This document shows, piece by piece, positions 16,098 to 25,171 of a DNA stretch of 30,371 bases. Location: contig JBCCGK010000126.1 in assembly GCA_039029315.1 (NCBI GenBank), forward strand, positions 1-30,371, written 5' to 3'. The stretch comes from JBCCCJ01 sp039029315 (GTDB taxonomy: Bacteria; Bacteroidota; Bacteroidia; J057). The notes beneath the pieces were generated by a model that was not told the origin of the DNA, did no database searches, and worked only from the letters and a program-made list of their open reading frames with translations. The number at the start of each line of letters is the position of its first letter. The stretch's first letter is position 1. Made by a program: the position numbers and the translations under genes.

Positions 16098-17300
16098 CTA
16101 AAATGCCTCTCCCATACTGACATACAAGCCGGTTTGTCTTTTTGAGACCCCTTCCGGTTTGTGAAAGCCCAAAGCATAATCTACCCGCAAAAAGGTTCGG
16201 TTGGCTTTGTTGATCCGAACCCGCAAACCTGCACCTGCTGCTGCCCGGAATTGCCCGAAGGCGGGGTCTTCAAGATCTGCAAACGCATTTGCTGCTCCCA
16301 GGACGGCAGTGAGTCCAAAGATTTTCCAGACCGGCATTCGGTACTCCGCTTGAAACAGCAACATCTGATTTCCCAGATAGGTATTCCGAAAATATCCCAT
16401 CAGTTGCTTGCGGCCACCGATTTCTCCTAGCGCAGAAACCGGGACTCGTTGATCTCGGGTACCCGTACTGAATACGCCCTGGCCTCTCAGGGCGATGACA
16501 TGCTGTTGATCCTTGATTGCAGTGAAATAGGCCCTGGCATCAAGATTATAAGTACCAAAGTTGAATTCACTCCCGATTGCCTTGCCAAAATGATATGTTG
16601 CTCCCTGAATGTACAAGCCTGAATAAGGGGAAACTGCATGATCCCGATTGTCGAATGCCAGATTCACACCTATGCCTGATCTTCTGCCTGTCATGGATTG
16701 ATCTTCAATCTCAAGGATGCTAGGGGCACTTACCTCTTGAATGGAAACAGAATCCGCCAGCCTGCGATACTTGAACAATGAGGTGAAGTCATATTGTAGA
16801 CCCACATACATATGCTCCCGGATTTTTTTGAGAACTATTGGGCGGAAATACAGCCTGCGGGAGGTATATCGGAGGTAATTGAGGGTATGTAGCTCGCCAC
16901 TCTCCAGATCCACTTCTGTGACAGATTCCGAGGCATCATTGGTTTGGCCATAGTTTCGGAAGGGAAAATCTCTATAACCGCCGATTCCGCGCACGATCCA
17001 TTCTTCCTTATAGGAAAAAACTTCCCATTCAGCCTCAATGATTACTTGTTTGGCTGTACTATAGATCAGAGTTGGTTTGATAAATGACTTGCGTGTACCA
17101 GCTTCATTTTTTGAGAAGTCCATGAAATAGAATCCTACCACTCCAATAGTGAACTGGGTTTCAGGTGTATAACTGATCGCGGGCAAAGCGACGATTTTAC
17201 GATCTTTTTTCTTACTGGCAGTACTGTCTACAGATTGTGCGACAAGTAAGGTGGAGGAAAGAAACAGTGTAATGATAAAAAGCGGGCGAATGATTGGCAT
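16098..17300 (-). CDS. BamA/TamA-family outer-membrane protein without POTRA domains
   Basis: A 400-residue protein with a signal peptide ending LLVA before Gln and a C-terminal surface-antigen (Omp85) barrel. Visible landmarks are GIGVNLAFDNRDHAVSPYSGLYI (the conserved ...D.R....P..G......), the loop-6-like GGRKQLMGYFRNTYLGN, and a final aromatic-ended strand. No POTRA repeats precede the barrel, so it is shorter than BamA (about 800 residues) and resembles the small Omp85-like proteins common in Bacteroidota. Its role may be secretion or insertion of a particular partner, or a barrel with another function. The CotH/T9SS gene lies 195 bp upstream on the same strand; co-transcription is possible but not shown. 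Confidence 0.85.
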   Translation of the reverse strand: MPIIRPLFIITLFLSSTLLVAQSVDSTASKKKDRKIVALPAISYTPETQFTIGVVGFYFMDFSKNEAGTRKSFIKPTLIYSTAKQVIIEAEWEVFSYKEEWIVRGIGGYRDFPFRNYGQTNDASESVTEVDLESGELHTLNYLRYTSRRLYFRPIVLKKIREHMYVGLQYDFTSLFKYRRLADSVSIQEVSAPSILEIEDQSMTGRRSGIGVNLAFDNRDHAVSPYSGLYIQGATYHFGKAIGSEFNFGTYNLDARAYFTAIKDQQHVIALRGQGVFSTGTRDQRVPVSALGEIGGRKQLMGYFRNTYLGNQMLLFQAEYRMPVWKIFGLTAVLGAANAFADLEDPAFGQFRAAAGAGLRVRINKANRTFLRVDYALGFHKPEGVSKRQTGLYVSMGEAF

Positions 17301-17495
17301 AGGTCCATAGGGTTAGATGAAACAGGTCACCCTCCAATGCTTCTGGAAAAGAAGCAAGAGGAAGATAAACCATTATGAGGGACTTGGCACCTATTGCAGA
17401 TGATGAAGATAAGAAATGATCATGGAATACCAAGAGAGAGAAAAGATGTGAGAGGGGCTCTGTTTGGTCTCTTTGGGTTGATCGATCTGCCCGAC

Positions 17496-19109
17496 TTATT
17501 GCCGAACCAGCTTACCTTCATCGACTATGTCTCCATTGATCCTAAATTGGAATAGATACAATCCAGCTGGTATAGGATTCCCTTTTGAGTTTTTTCCATC
17601 CCAAATATGCCTGACTTCATATCCCGGTTCCGAATCAAAAAAGATCGAATGAAGCGGTCGGCCCATCAGATCAAATACATGAAACCCTACTGTCCCAACA
17701 AATTCACTGCTCACATTAAGGTCCAGTGATTCCGAAAAAGGATTAGGGGCAATGAAAGTTCTGGCAAGACTAAATGGACCCCTGACACCAAATCCGATGA
17801 ATTCTATATTGTTATCCATCCACGCTAGCCGATCATGAATCCATGTTCTTAGATAATCGACTTCTGCCGTGTGACTCCCTAATACTACCACATTCGGCCA
17901 TACCCATTCACCTAACACAGGCCACTGATGAAAGTTGCGGATGTGTGTATCATCCAGAATCACCAACTGCCTGTCGATCAGAGCATCTATACTGTCTGTG
18001 TGCCATAGCCCCTGCCGCAGAGACCGCCATCGGTGAATAACCAATTCTCCGAAGAATGGATCGGAGAGTAGGCGATCCCACCAGCTATTGATTGTCCAAT
18101 AGTCCTCAGGGCAATGACGATTGAAATTCAAGGCCCATTCATGAGGCGAATCCCCGGCACAATAGTTCGCGTTGCCAAACCCAAGATTGAAGTCCCAAAT
18201 CGGACCAGCTTTCAGTTTCTCATTTCTTTCTTTATGAAAAAATGTGGACAAACGATACCCATCTACATTCTTTGTGAGTTCGTTGATCAGAATAAAATCT
18301 GCGAAAGAAAGAGGATCAATGTGTGCGCGATATCCTTCCTCTACGTCCTGAAAGTTGTATCCAAATAGGGCTTGCTCAAAATCCTCAACATAATTCTGGA
18401 TGTAGGTCTTCTGTGCAAGATTGATTCGACTGGCAGCTGGATAATCATATTGGATGAAACTTCCATTTGGAGTCCTCCAGCCACTTCCTCCACCAGAACC
18501 AGTATGCTTGTCTAGCTTAATGATATATCCTCCAGTAATGGATTCCGAGTCAAAATCACCGAGATCCAGCCTGGATATATCAACTCGATTGTCATCACGC
18601 TTAATCTTCTCCATCAACAAATATATCCCTTGATAGTCGCCATTGATCAATAATTCACAATAGCGTGTTCTAGGGGCATATACACTCAACTTTGCACCTA
18701 GCTCAAAGGCTAGTCGGTTTCGCATCAGGCTCTTATCTGAATACGGACCGTGAAGAATCCAGTCATTTTCTTCTGGCATTCCCAATAGCGAGACATTGTT
18801 GTTGGACCCATCCTCAAGTTGAGTTTCCAGACCGTAGGATTTTTTAGGAAAAAATTGAGAAGATGATCCGCGTATCTCTATGCTAATTTGGCCGTCGTAC
18901 ACATTGAAGGGATCAGATATATGATTCTGACTTCCGTCCTGCTTATGAATAATTCCCATATGTGCCAAAATCCGTGGATCATCCACGATAGTATCTCCTA
19001 AAGTATGGATCATCACGATTGGGAGGGAAGAAGATTCCAGATTGATTTGAGCCCGTAAATGGGACAGACTAAAAATGAAAATAAATAAGCAATGGACGAT
19101 TCTTAACAT
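17496..19109 (-). CDS. T9SS-sorted CotH-like kinase protein
   Basis: A 537-residue secreted protein. The signal peptide ends SHLRA before Gln. The CotH kinase-like domain (about residues 50-390) shows RGSSSQFFPKKSYGLE (likely nucleotide-binding Lys), DWILHGPYSDKSLMRN, CELLINGDYQGIYLLMEKI, FILINELTKNVDGYRLSTFFHK and GPIWDFNLGFGNANYC. CotH proteins phosphorylate proteins outside the cytoplasm (in Bacillus, spore-coat proteins); the Bacteroidota substrates are unknown. The last 85 residues form a T9SS sorting domain (APNPFSESLDLNV ... FDLMGRPL ... IPAGLYLFQF), so it is exported to the surface or medium. The frame starts at a TTG at 19115; ATG 19109 is preferred. It is divergent from the BNR-repeat gene. 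Confidence 0.88.
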   Translation of the reverse strand: MLRIVHCLFIFIFSLSHLRAQINLESSSLPIVMIHTLGDTIVDDPRILAHMGIIHKQDGSQNHISDPFNVYDGQISIEIRGSSSQFFPKKSYGLETQLEDGSNNNVSLLGMPEENDWILHGPYSDKSLMRNRLAFELGAKLSVYAPRTRYCELLINGDYQGIYLLMEKIKRDDNRVDISRLDLGDFDSESITGGYIIKLDKHTGSGGGSGWRTPNGSFIQYDYPAASRINLAQKTYIQNYVEDFEQALFGYNFQDVEEGYRAHIDPLSFADFILINELTKNVDGYRLSTFFHKERNEKLKAGPIWDFNLGFGNANYCAGDSPHEWALNFNRHCPEDYWTINSWWDRLLSDPFFGELVIHRWRSLRQGLWHTDSIDALIDRQLVILDDTHIRNFHQWPVLGEWVWPNVVVLGSHTAEVDYLRTWIHDRLAWMDNNIEFIGFGVRGPFSLARTFIAPNPFSESLDLNVSSEFVGTVGFHVFDLMGRPLHSIFFDSEPGYEVRHIWDGKNSKGNPIPAGLYLFQFRINGDIVDEGKLVRQ

Positions 19110-19198
19110 GTCCAAAGATAAGGATTTCTGCTCTTAGATCTATATATTCGGAGTTTTGCTTACCCATGAACTAACAGAAAACCAATCAACAATTATCG

Positions 19199-22072
19199 AT
19201 GAAATCCTTCCTCACTACACTTCTTCTTTTGAGTATTCTGGGAATCCAGGCCCAGTCTCCTCAACCTCCAGCAACATCTGCCGAAGACCGCCTAGCTGGT
19301 TTTGAGCAACGACGACAATTAATGGATGCTTCACTTGTGGCCAAAGTTCCGTTTCAGTCGGTTGGACCAACCATCTTTAGTGGAAGGATTGTGGATCTGG
19401 CTGTGAATCCCCAGGATCCGACCATCTTCTATGTTGCCTATGCTTCTGGCGGATTGTGGAAGACGGTCAACAATGGAAATTCTTTTACTCCTATCTTCGA
19501 TCACGAGATGGTGATGACCATTGGAGACATAGAAGTTGACTGGACGAATGAGGTGATTTGGGTGGGGACGGGGGAAAACAACTCTAGTAGATCCTCTTAT
19601 AGCGGGGTAGGCATGTACAAAAGTACAGACGATGGGCAAACCTGGCAATACCTTGGCTTGCCTGAAAGTCATCATATTGGACGAATCATTTTGCATCCCA
19701 CCAATCCCAATACTGTCTGGGTCGGGGTGTTGGGTCATCTCTACTCACCCAATAAAGAACGAGGCGTTTACAAAACCACTGATGGTGGCAAATCCTGGAC
19801 ACAAAGCTTGTTTGTCAATGAAAATTCAGGTGTCATAGATCTGGTGATTGACCCCCAGGATCCAAACACCTTGTATGCCGCTACCTGGGAAAAAACCAGG
19901 AGAGCCTGGGATTTTGTCGAATCTGGTAATGGAACTGGTATTCATAAGACGGTGGATGGTGGGACAAACTGGACGCGGATGACCACCGAAAAAAGTGGAT
20001 TCCCAACAGGAAAAGGAGCCGGAAGAATCGGTCTGGACATTACACAATCAGGCAAAAAAACTGTTCTTTTTGCTGTCATCGATAATTATGACAGAAGACC
20101 AGAAGAAGAGGAACAGGAAGGGGAAGAACTAAGCAAAGATGATTTCAGAGAAATCAGTAAGGAAGATTTCCTGGCAATAGAGGAAAAAGACCTGGAATCA
20201 TTCCTGCGGTCAAACCGCTTTCCCAGAGCCTATTCAGCCACAAAAGTGCGAGCCATGGTAGAAGATGGAAGCATTCAGCCAAATGCCTTGACAGAATATC
20301 TGGAAGATGCGAACTCCTTGCTGTTTGATACGCCTGTGATAGGGGCTGAGGTCTACCGATCAGACAATGGAGGGAAGAAGTGGAAGAAGACACATGAAGA
20401 ATTTCTTGATGATCTATTTTACTCATATGGATACTATTTTGGTCAAATCAGGGTATCACATAGAGATGTGAACAAGCTCTACGTATTAGGGGTTCCGATG
20501 GTCCGTTCAGATGATGGAGGTGCGAAATGGAAAAGCCTCAATTCAGAAAATGCCCATGGGGATCATCATGCATTATGGGTCAGCCCAAAGAGAGATGGAC
20601 ACCTGATATTGGGGAATGATGGCGGACTCAATATCTCCTATGATGATGGGGAGACCTGGTTCAAATGTAATTCTCCCGCCGTAGGACAATTTTATACAGT
20701 CAATGTAGATATGGCTAAACCATATCACATATATGGCGGTCTTCAAGACAATGGCGTTTGGGAAGGCCCAAAAACCTACGAGCACAGTCGGCGGTGGCAC
20801 AGCAATGGAAAGTATCCCTACCAGTCTATCCTGGGAGGAGATGGAATGCAAGTGGAAATAGATACCCGCGACAACGAAACAGTCTATACTGGCTTTCAGT
20901 TCGGGAATTACTTTCGGATCCACAAAACCAAAGGGTCTCGCAAAAGAATCACTCCCAGGCATGAGTTGGGAGAGCGACCCCTACGCTGGAATTGGCAAAG
21001 TCCCATCCATCTGTCGCGCCACAACCAGGACATTCTGTACATGGGGGCAAACAAATTGTTTCGTTCCTTTGACCAGGGAGATCATTTTGAGGCGATTTCT
21101 GAAGATTTGACAAACGGAGGGCGAAAAGGCGATGTCGCATTTGGAACCCTGGCAACTATTCACGAATCCCCCCTGAAATTTGGATTGATCTATACCGGAA
21201 GTGATGATGGATTCATTCATGTCTCAGAGGACGGTGGACACTCCTGGGATCGTGTCTCCGATGATTTGCCCAAGGATATGTGGATCAGTCGTGTCCAGGC
21301 TTCTGCGCACAAGGAAGGGCGTGTGTTTGTCAGCTTAAATGGCTATCGATGGGATGATTTTTCTGCCTATGTATACCGCTCAGAAGATTATGGCAGAAAC
21401 TGGACAAGGATTGGAACCAATTTGCCTGCCGAACCAGTCAATGTCATCAAAGAAGATCCTGTCAACCCAGAATTGCTCTATGTTGGCACAGATCACGGGA
21501 CCTATATTTCACTGAATATGGGGGCAACCTTTATGGCAATTGGGAGCAAAGTGCCGGCCACCCCTGTTCATGATTTGGTGATCCATACACGCGACAAAGA
21601 ATTGATTCTCGGCACACATGGCCGATCCTTTTATGTCGCCGACATCAGTCCATTGCAGCAGATGACAGCCGAATTTCTGGCCTCTTCCCTCCATCTCTTC
21701 GAATTGGAGGCCATTCAGAACAGTGGATTTTGGGGAAGGCAATTCTCCACATGGAGGGAGCCATTTGATCCTGAAATAGACTTAACTTGTTATGCCAAAG
21801 CTGGAGGAGAAGCGATGCTCTCTCTTGCAGACTCAGAAGGCAATGTGCTGAAAGAATGGTCAGAGACATTGTCAAAAGGATTGAATTATTTTACTTATGA
21901 TTTATCCATTCCTGAAGACGCGGCACAATCTCTTTATAAGCCCAAGGAGGGAGAAAAGGAAAAATTGGATGCTGCGGATAATGAAAAATATTATCTACCT
22001 GTGGGGAACTATATCATCCGGCTAAAACAAGGTGAGGCAAGTACAGAAACCAACCTAAAGATTAAAAAATAG
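19199..22072 (+). CDS. Secreted BNR/sortilin-like beta-propeller protein
   Basis: A 957-residue exported protein with a signal peptide ending GIQA before Gln19. It carries about ten BNR/Asp-box repeats (S-x-D-x-G-x-x-W), such as YKSTDDGQTWQYL, YKTTDGGKSWTQ, HKTVDGGTNWTR, YRSDNGGKKWKK, VSEDGGHSWDRVS and RSEDYGRNWTRIG, giving a VPS10/sortilin-like or YVTN-type propeller. Proteins of this sort are often labelled glycosyl hydrolases, but no catalytic residues are evident. An acidic insert at about 298-380 (EEEEQEGEELSKDDF...) interrupts the repeats. The C-terminal 130 residues are beta-sandwich-like (GNYIIRLKQGEAST). No T9SS sorting domain is present, so periplasmic or other export is expected. 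Repeat A2 begins right after the stop codon. Confidence 0.85.
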   Translation: MKSFLTTLLLLSILGIQAQSPQPPATSAEDRLAGFEQRRQLMDASLVAKVPFQSVGPTIFSGRIVDLAVNPQDPTIFYVAYASGGLWKTVNNGNSFTPIFDHEMVMTIGDIEVDWTNEVIWVGTGENNSSRSSYSGVGMYKSTDDGQTWQYLGLPESHHIGRIILHPTNPNTVWVGVLGHLYSPNKERGVYKTTDGGKSWTQSLFVNENSGVIDLVIDPQDPNTLYAATWEKTRRAWDFVESGNGTGIHKTVDGGTNWTRMTTEKSGFPTGKGAGRIGLDITQSGKKTVLFAVIDNYDRRPEEEEQEGEELSKDDFREISKEDFLAIEEKDLESFLRSNRFPRAYSATKVRAMVEDGSIQPNALTEYLEDANSLLFDTPVIGAEVYRSDNGGKKWKKTHEEFLDDLFYSYGYYFGQIRVSHRDVNKLYVLGVPMVRSDDGGAKWKSLNSENAHGDHHALWVSPKRDGHLILGNDGGLNISYDDGETWFKCNSPAVGQFYTVNVDMAKPYHIYGGLQDNGVWEGPKTYEHSRRWHSNGKYPYQSILGGDGMQVEIDTRDNETVYTGFQFGNYFRIHKTKGSRKRITPRHELGERPLRWNWQSPIHLSRHNQDILYMGANKLFRSFDQGDHFEAISEDLTNGGRKGDVAFGTLATIHESPLKFGLIYTGSDDGFIHVSEDGGHSWDRVSDDLPKDMWISRVQASAHKEGRVFVSLNGYRWDDFSAYVYRSEDYGRNWTRIGTNLPAEPVNVIKEDPVNPELLYVGTDHGTYISLNMGATFMAIGSKVPATPVHDLVIHTRDKELILGTHGRSFYVADISPLQQMTAEFLASSLHLFELEAIQNSGFWGRQFSTWREPFDPEIDLTCYAKAGGEAMLSLADSEGNVLKEWSETLSKGLNYFTYDLSIPEDAAQSLYKPKEGEKEKLDAADNEKYYLPVGNYIIRLKQGEASTETNLKIKK

Positions 22073-22210
22073 GGTAAGTAAGGGGACGCAATTATTTGTG
22101 AGGGATATAGTGGGTATAGGGGAAATAAGGTAGAAATATTACCAATCAAGCCAGTATATCTCCTATTTCCCTTATACCCAAAATCAAACCTAATATTGTC
22201 CATCTAAGTA
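22073..22210. repeat. Interspersed palindromic repeat, copy A2
   Basis: A near-copy of A1 in the same orientation. It begins GTAAGTAAGGGGACGC right after the stop codon of the BNR gene and ends TAATATTGTCCATCTAAGTA. Internal hairpin arms are 22112-22130 (GGGTATAGGGGAAATAAGG) and 22162-22179 (CCTATTTCCCTTATACCC). Its right end is shared with the left end of B1. Confidence 0.82.
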
Positions 22211-22375
22211 GGGGGACACAATTACATTGTAGGATCTTGTTCCTCCCCCACCCCCCTCCAAAGGGGGAAATCGTTGATTCCTGGCCTTGTGGGCTGATGT
22301 CTCCCGCTGGCGGGAGAGTGAGAGGGTGGAAGATGATTCCCAAATATACATATGTCCACTTACTTACTTATTTAC
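22204..22375. repeat. Interspersed repeat, copy B1
   Basis: It has the same terminal sequence as family A (CTAAGTAGGGGGACACAATT at the left, ATGTCCACTTACTTACTTA at the right) but a different core. The core has a C-rich/G-rich hairpin (CCCCCT/AGGGGG, 22252-22267) and a strong stem TCTCCCGC/GCGGGAGA (22300-22317). The reverse complement is found at 30210-30371. It overlaps A2 by one terminal repeat, making an A2-B1 tandem. Confidence 0.82.
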
Positions 22376-22558
22376 GATAGGCAAAGCGAGAGATGGTCTG
22401 CCGATCATCTCTACAAATATTCTGTCGGAAGATTAGCATTACAGTTGAACCACTACCAAAAATAGCTATAGAGGCTTTTGACTGCTCTGCACACAGCTGT
22501 GCGTCATGTTTCGGGCAAGCTTTCGGCCTTCAGACTCGCCACTACAAATTCTCTTTCG
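22376..22558. other. Unassigned spacer between repeat B1 and mutL
   Basis: Together with the repeats this completes a gene-free stretch of about 510 bp. I see no ORF or RNA gene. It contains a perfect palindrome CACAGCTGTG (22492-22501) of unknown meaning and leads into the mutL promoter candidate. Confidence 0.5.
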
Positions 22559-22566
22559 TATCTTTG
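22559..22566 (+). promoter_or_regulatory. -7 element upstream of mutL
   Basis: TATCTTTG matches the Bacteroidota -7 consensus TAnnTTTG exactly and ends 17 bases before the mutL ATG. No clear TTTG is found at the -33 spacing, so the assignment rests on the -7 box and position. Confidence 0.4.
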
Positions 22567-22583
22567 AGGCTTAATGCCGGGAT

Positions 22584-24386
22584 ATGAAAAATGTCATACA
22601 ATTGTTGCCTGATGCGATTGCGAATCAGATCGCGGCAGGAGAAGTGGTGCAGCGTCCTGCCTCTGTGGTGAAAGAACTCCTGGAAAATGCCATAGACGCT
22701 GGTGCAAGTAGGATAGATGTTCTGATCAAGCAGGCCGGGAAAACACTGATTCAGATTTCTGATAATGGGCAAGGGATGTCAGTTCAGGACGCCCGAATGG
22801 CGTTTGAGCGGCATGCAACCTCCAAGATCCGATCTCAGGAAGATTTATTTGGGATCAGAACCCTTGGATTTCGGGGAGAAGCTTTGGCCTCCATTGCGGC
22901 AGTGGCGCAAGTGCGCCTGCGAACCCGCCTGCATACAGAAGAACTTGGCATTGAGTTGGAGGTAGAGGCAAGTCAGCTTATGCGCACCCAGCCTTCTGCT
23001 TGTAGGCCAGGGAGTACATTTCAAGTAAAAAATCTGTTTTTCAATGTTCCTGCCCGACGAAACTTCCTCAAGTCCAATCCGGTTGAGACCCGTCATATCC
23101 TCAATGAATTCATTCGAGTGGCGCTGTCCAAACCAGACCTTCATTTGAGCTTGATCCACAATGATACACATGTCTACGATCTCCCTTCTACCGATCTGAG
23201 GCAGCGTGTCCTCGACTTGTTTGGGCAGGAGTTGGAAGGTAAACTGATCGACGTCGGGGAGGCCACAGCTTATGCGAGTATTTCAGGCTTGATGGGGGAT
23301 CCCGCTGTTGCAAGAAAACAAAGAGGAGAACAATTCTTTTTTGTGAATGGTCGGTATATCAGGAGCAATTATCTCAACCATTCCATCACTACGGCTTTTC
23401 AGGAGTTTATTGCAAAGGATACCTATCCCTTTTATTGCATGTTTATTGATATAGATCCCGTCCATGTTGACATCAATATTCATCCAACCAAAACGGAAGT
23501 AAAGTTCGACGATGAGCGGACCTTGTATGTGCTGATGCAAGGATTGGTGAAACAAGGATTGGGGCGTTTACATGCTGCACCGGATTTTTCTTCCACAACC
23601 TTGCCCACTTCCGCCCCTATTTCCCACAAATCCTCTGCACATGTGACTGCTTCTTCTACTTCCCATTCTCCTTCCTTGCCCAATATCCCTCCCAAAAATC
23701 CTGTACCTAGACAAGTAGATTGGGATCAATTGTACGCTCCTCCGGCCACGGAAAAGCGCCCGACAGTTAATAAGCCGACCTTGTTTGAAGCGGATCAAAA
23801 GACGGGAGGAGAAACCCAAAAAGAAGCCTTTTTTATTCAACTACAGGAACGGTTTTTGCTGACCGAAAGGGATAATTGTTTGTTGGTGATTGATCAACAT
23901 CTGGCACATCAGCGGATTTTGTTTGAGTCTTTTTTGTCAGCCTTAAAGGGACAAAACCTTCCTTGTCAACAATTGTTATTTCCCCAAACCCTTGAATTTC
24001 CGCCGGGAGACTTTCAAGCCATTCGTGGGGTAGGAGGGGTGCTGGAAAAAATGGGATTTGATATCAAGGAGTTTGGCCAGAATGCCTTTGTCATCTATGG
24101 GGTGCCTGCTGGCGTGAAGAGTGGAAACACGCAGGATATCTTTGAGCAAATCCTCGCCGATATTCGAGAGATCGGAGAGACCAAAGTAGATCAGAAACTG
24201 ATGGAGAGGATTGCCAGATCTATTGCAATGAGAAGTGCCGTAACCTCTCACGAGAAAATGAGTATTCTAGAGATGAAGAACCTGTACAATGATTTGTTCC
24301 AATGTGAAGCGCCTGGTTTTGCTCCAAATGGGAAACCAACCATGAAGCGACTTCCTGTCACAGAATTGGAAGACTTTTTTCGGTAA
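22584..24386 (+). CDS. mutL: DNA mismatch repair protein MutL
   Basis: A 600-residue mismatch-repair mediator that couples MutS recognition to strand incision and excision. The N-terminal GHKL ATPase has all motifs: KELLENAIDAGA (31-42), SDNGQGM (59-65), ATSKI (78-82) and GFRGEALASI (95-104), plus the second-half Lys in HPTKTEVKF. A Ser/Thr/Pro-rich linker covers about 335-385, and a C-terminal dimerisation domain begins near 410. The endonuclease motif DQHA(x)2E(x)4E is degenerate: residues 437-448 read DQHLAHQRILFE, with Gln443 where the catalytic-site Glu is expected, and the zinc-site CPH motif near the C terminus reads APN. Promoter and ATG 22584 are clear. It is followed 33 bp later by a rhomboid gene on the same strand. 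Confidence 0.95.
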   Translation: MKNVIQLLPDAIANQIAAGEVVQRPASVVKELLENAIDAGASRIDVLIKQAGKTLIQISDNGQGMSVQDARMAFERHATSKIRSQEDLFGIRTLGFRGEALASIAAVAQVRLRTRLHTEELGIELEVEASQLMRTQPSACRPGSTFQVKNLFFNVPARRNFLKSNPVETRHILNEFIRVALSKPDLHLSLIHNDTHVYDLPSTDLRQRVLDLFGQELEGKLIDVGEATAYASISGLMGDPAVARKQRGEQFFFVNGRYIRSNYLNHSITTAFQEFIAKDTYPFYCMFIDIDPVHVDINIHPTKTEVKFDDERTLYVLMQGLVKQGLGRLHAAPDFSSTTLPTSAPISHKSSAHVTASSTSHSPSLPNIPPKNPVPRQVDWDQLYAPPATEKRPTVNKPTLFEADQKTGGETQKEAFFIQLQERFLLTERDNCLLVIDQHLAHQRILFESFLSALKGQNLPCQQLLFPQTLEFPPGDFQAIRGVGGVLEKMGFDIKEFGQNAFVIYGVPAGVKSGNTQDIFEQILADIREIGETKVDQKLMERIARSIAMRSAVTSHEKMSILEMKNLYNDLFQCEAPGFAPNGKPTMKRLPVTELEDFFR

Positions 24387-24419
24387 ATTGATAGAAGATC
24401 TAGATTTAGGAATGAAAAA

Positions 24420-25091
24420 ATGAACAAAATTCAGTGGACGCCGGTTGTAAAGAAACTCGTGATCTTGAATGTGATCATTTTTGCTCTTTGGCGCATCATT
24501 TATCGACTAAAGGAGCCTTCACTGTTCTTTCTGTTGGAAGACTATAGTGCATTATACAAAACGAATCTTCTTGGATTGTTTGGGGCAGATTTTGACTTCC
24601 GCTTTAACCCAATTCAGCTGATTACACACTTTTTTTCTCATTTTGATCCCATTCATATTCTCTTCAATATGTTTGCCTTGATCAGTTTGGGGCCGCCAAT
24701 CGAGAAGGTGTTAGGTTCCAGGCGATTTTTGAGATTTTATCTTTTTTGCGGAGTCGTTGGCGGCATCATTTTGGCAATATTCGATCCGAATCAAGCTCCT
24801 GTTATTGGGGCTTCCGGTGCGATTTTTGGAGTAATGGCTTTTTTTGCAGAATATTTTCCAGACAATAAATTGAGTGTGCTCAATTCTCCTCCTATTTCTG
24901 CTAAAAAACTGATGCTGATTGTTGTTACAGGCTCAGTTTTGTTGGTGATTCTGGAGATCTTGTCTAAGGAAGTTCGAATATTTCACGGATTTGATGGAGG
25001 AGGCATTTCACATTTTGGACACATTGCCGGCGTCATAGCCGCCGCTATTTATTACTATGTAGAGAAATATTTACCCACTCCCAACAAGTGA
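24420..25091 (+). CDS. Rhomboid intramembrane serine protease
   Basis: A 223-residue polytopic inner-membrane protease. The catalytic dyad is intact: Ser132 in GASGAIFG and His201 in SHFGHIAGV. The oxyanion and structural residues His79 and Asn83 lie in HILFNMF. About six membrane helices are seen with no extra domain, as in the basic bacterial rhomboid fold. Substrates are typically single-span membrane proteins cleaved within the helix; none is identifiable here. It is 33 bp downstream of mutL and 80 bp upstream of a second, degenerate rhomboid, so it is likely in the same transcript. Confidence 0.92.
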   Translation: MNKIQWTPVVKKLVILNVIIFALWRIIYRLKEPSLFFLLEDYSALYKTNLLGLFGADFDFRFNPIQLITHFFSHFDPIHILFNMFALISLGPPIEKVLGSRRFLRFYLFCGVVGGIILAIFDPNQAPVIGASGAIFGVMAFFAEYFPDNKLSVLNSPPISAKKLMLIVVTGSVLLVILEILSKEVRIFHGFDGGGISHFGHIAGVIAAAIYYYVEKYLPTPNK

Positions 25092-25171
25092 CAAAAAAGC
25101 AAAATGAACGGTCAAAATTGTATTAGGTTAGTTGGAGAGAATGGGTTAATTTCGAATAACAAACAGATCAC

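Noticed and set aside
21700..22072. Truncation of the BNR-repeat gene by repeat A2.
   Set aside because: The protein ends in a complete beta-strand domain (GNYIIRLKQGEAST...) and the stop codon lies before the repeat end sequence; loss of a further C-terminal domain cannot be excluded but is not needed.
22204..22375. The B element as a CRISPR repeat or rRNA/tRNA fragment.
   Set aside because: There is only one unit per site, no regular spacers and no cloverleaf; it fits a dispersed palindromic repeat.
22492..22501. Perfect palindrome CACAGCTGTG upstream of mutL as an operator.
   Set aside because: It is over 60 bp upstream of the likely -7 box, is only 10 bp, and has no second copy in the window.
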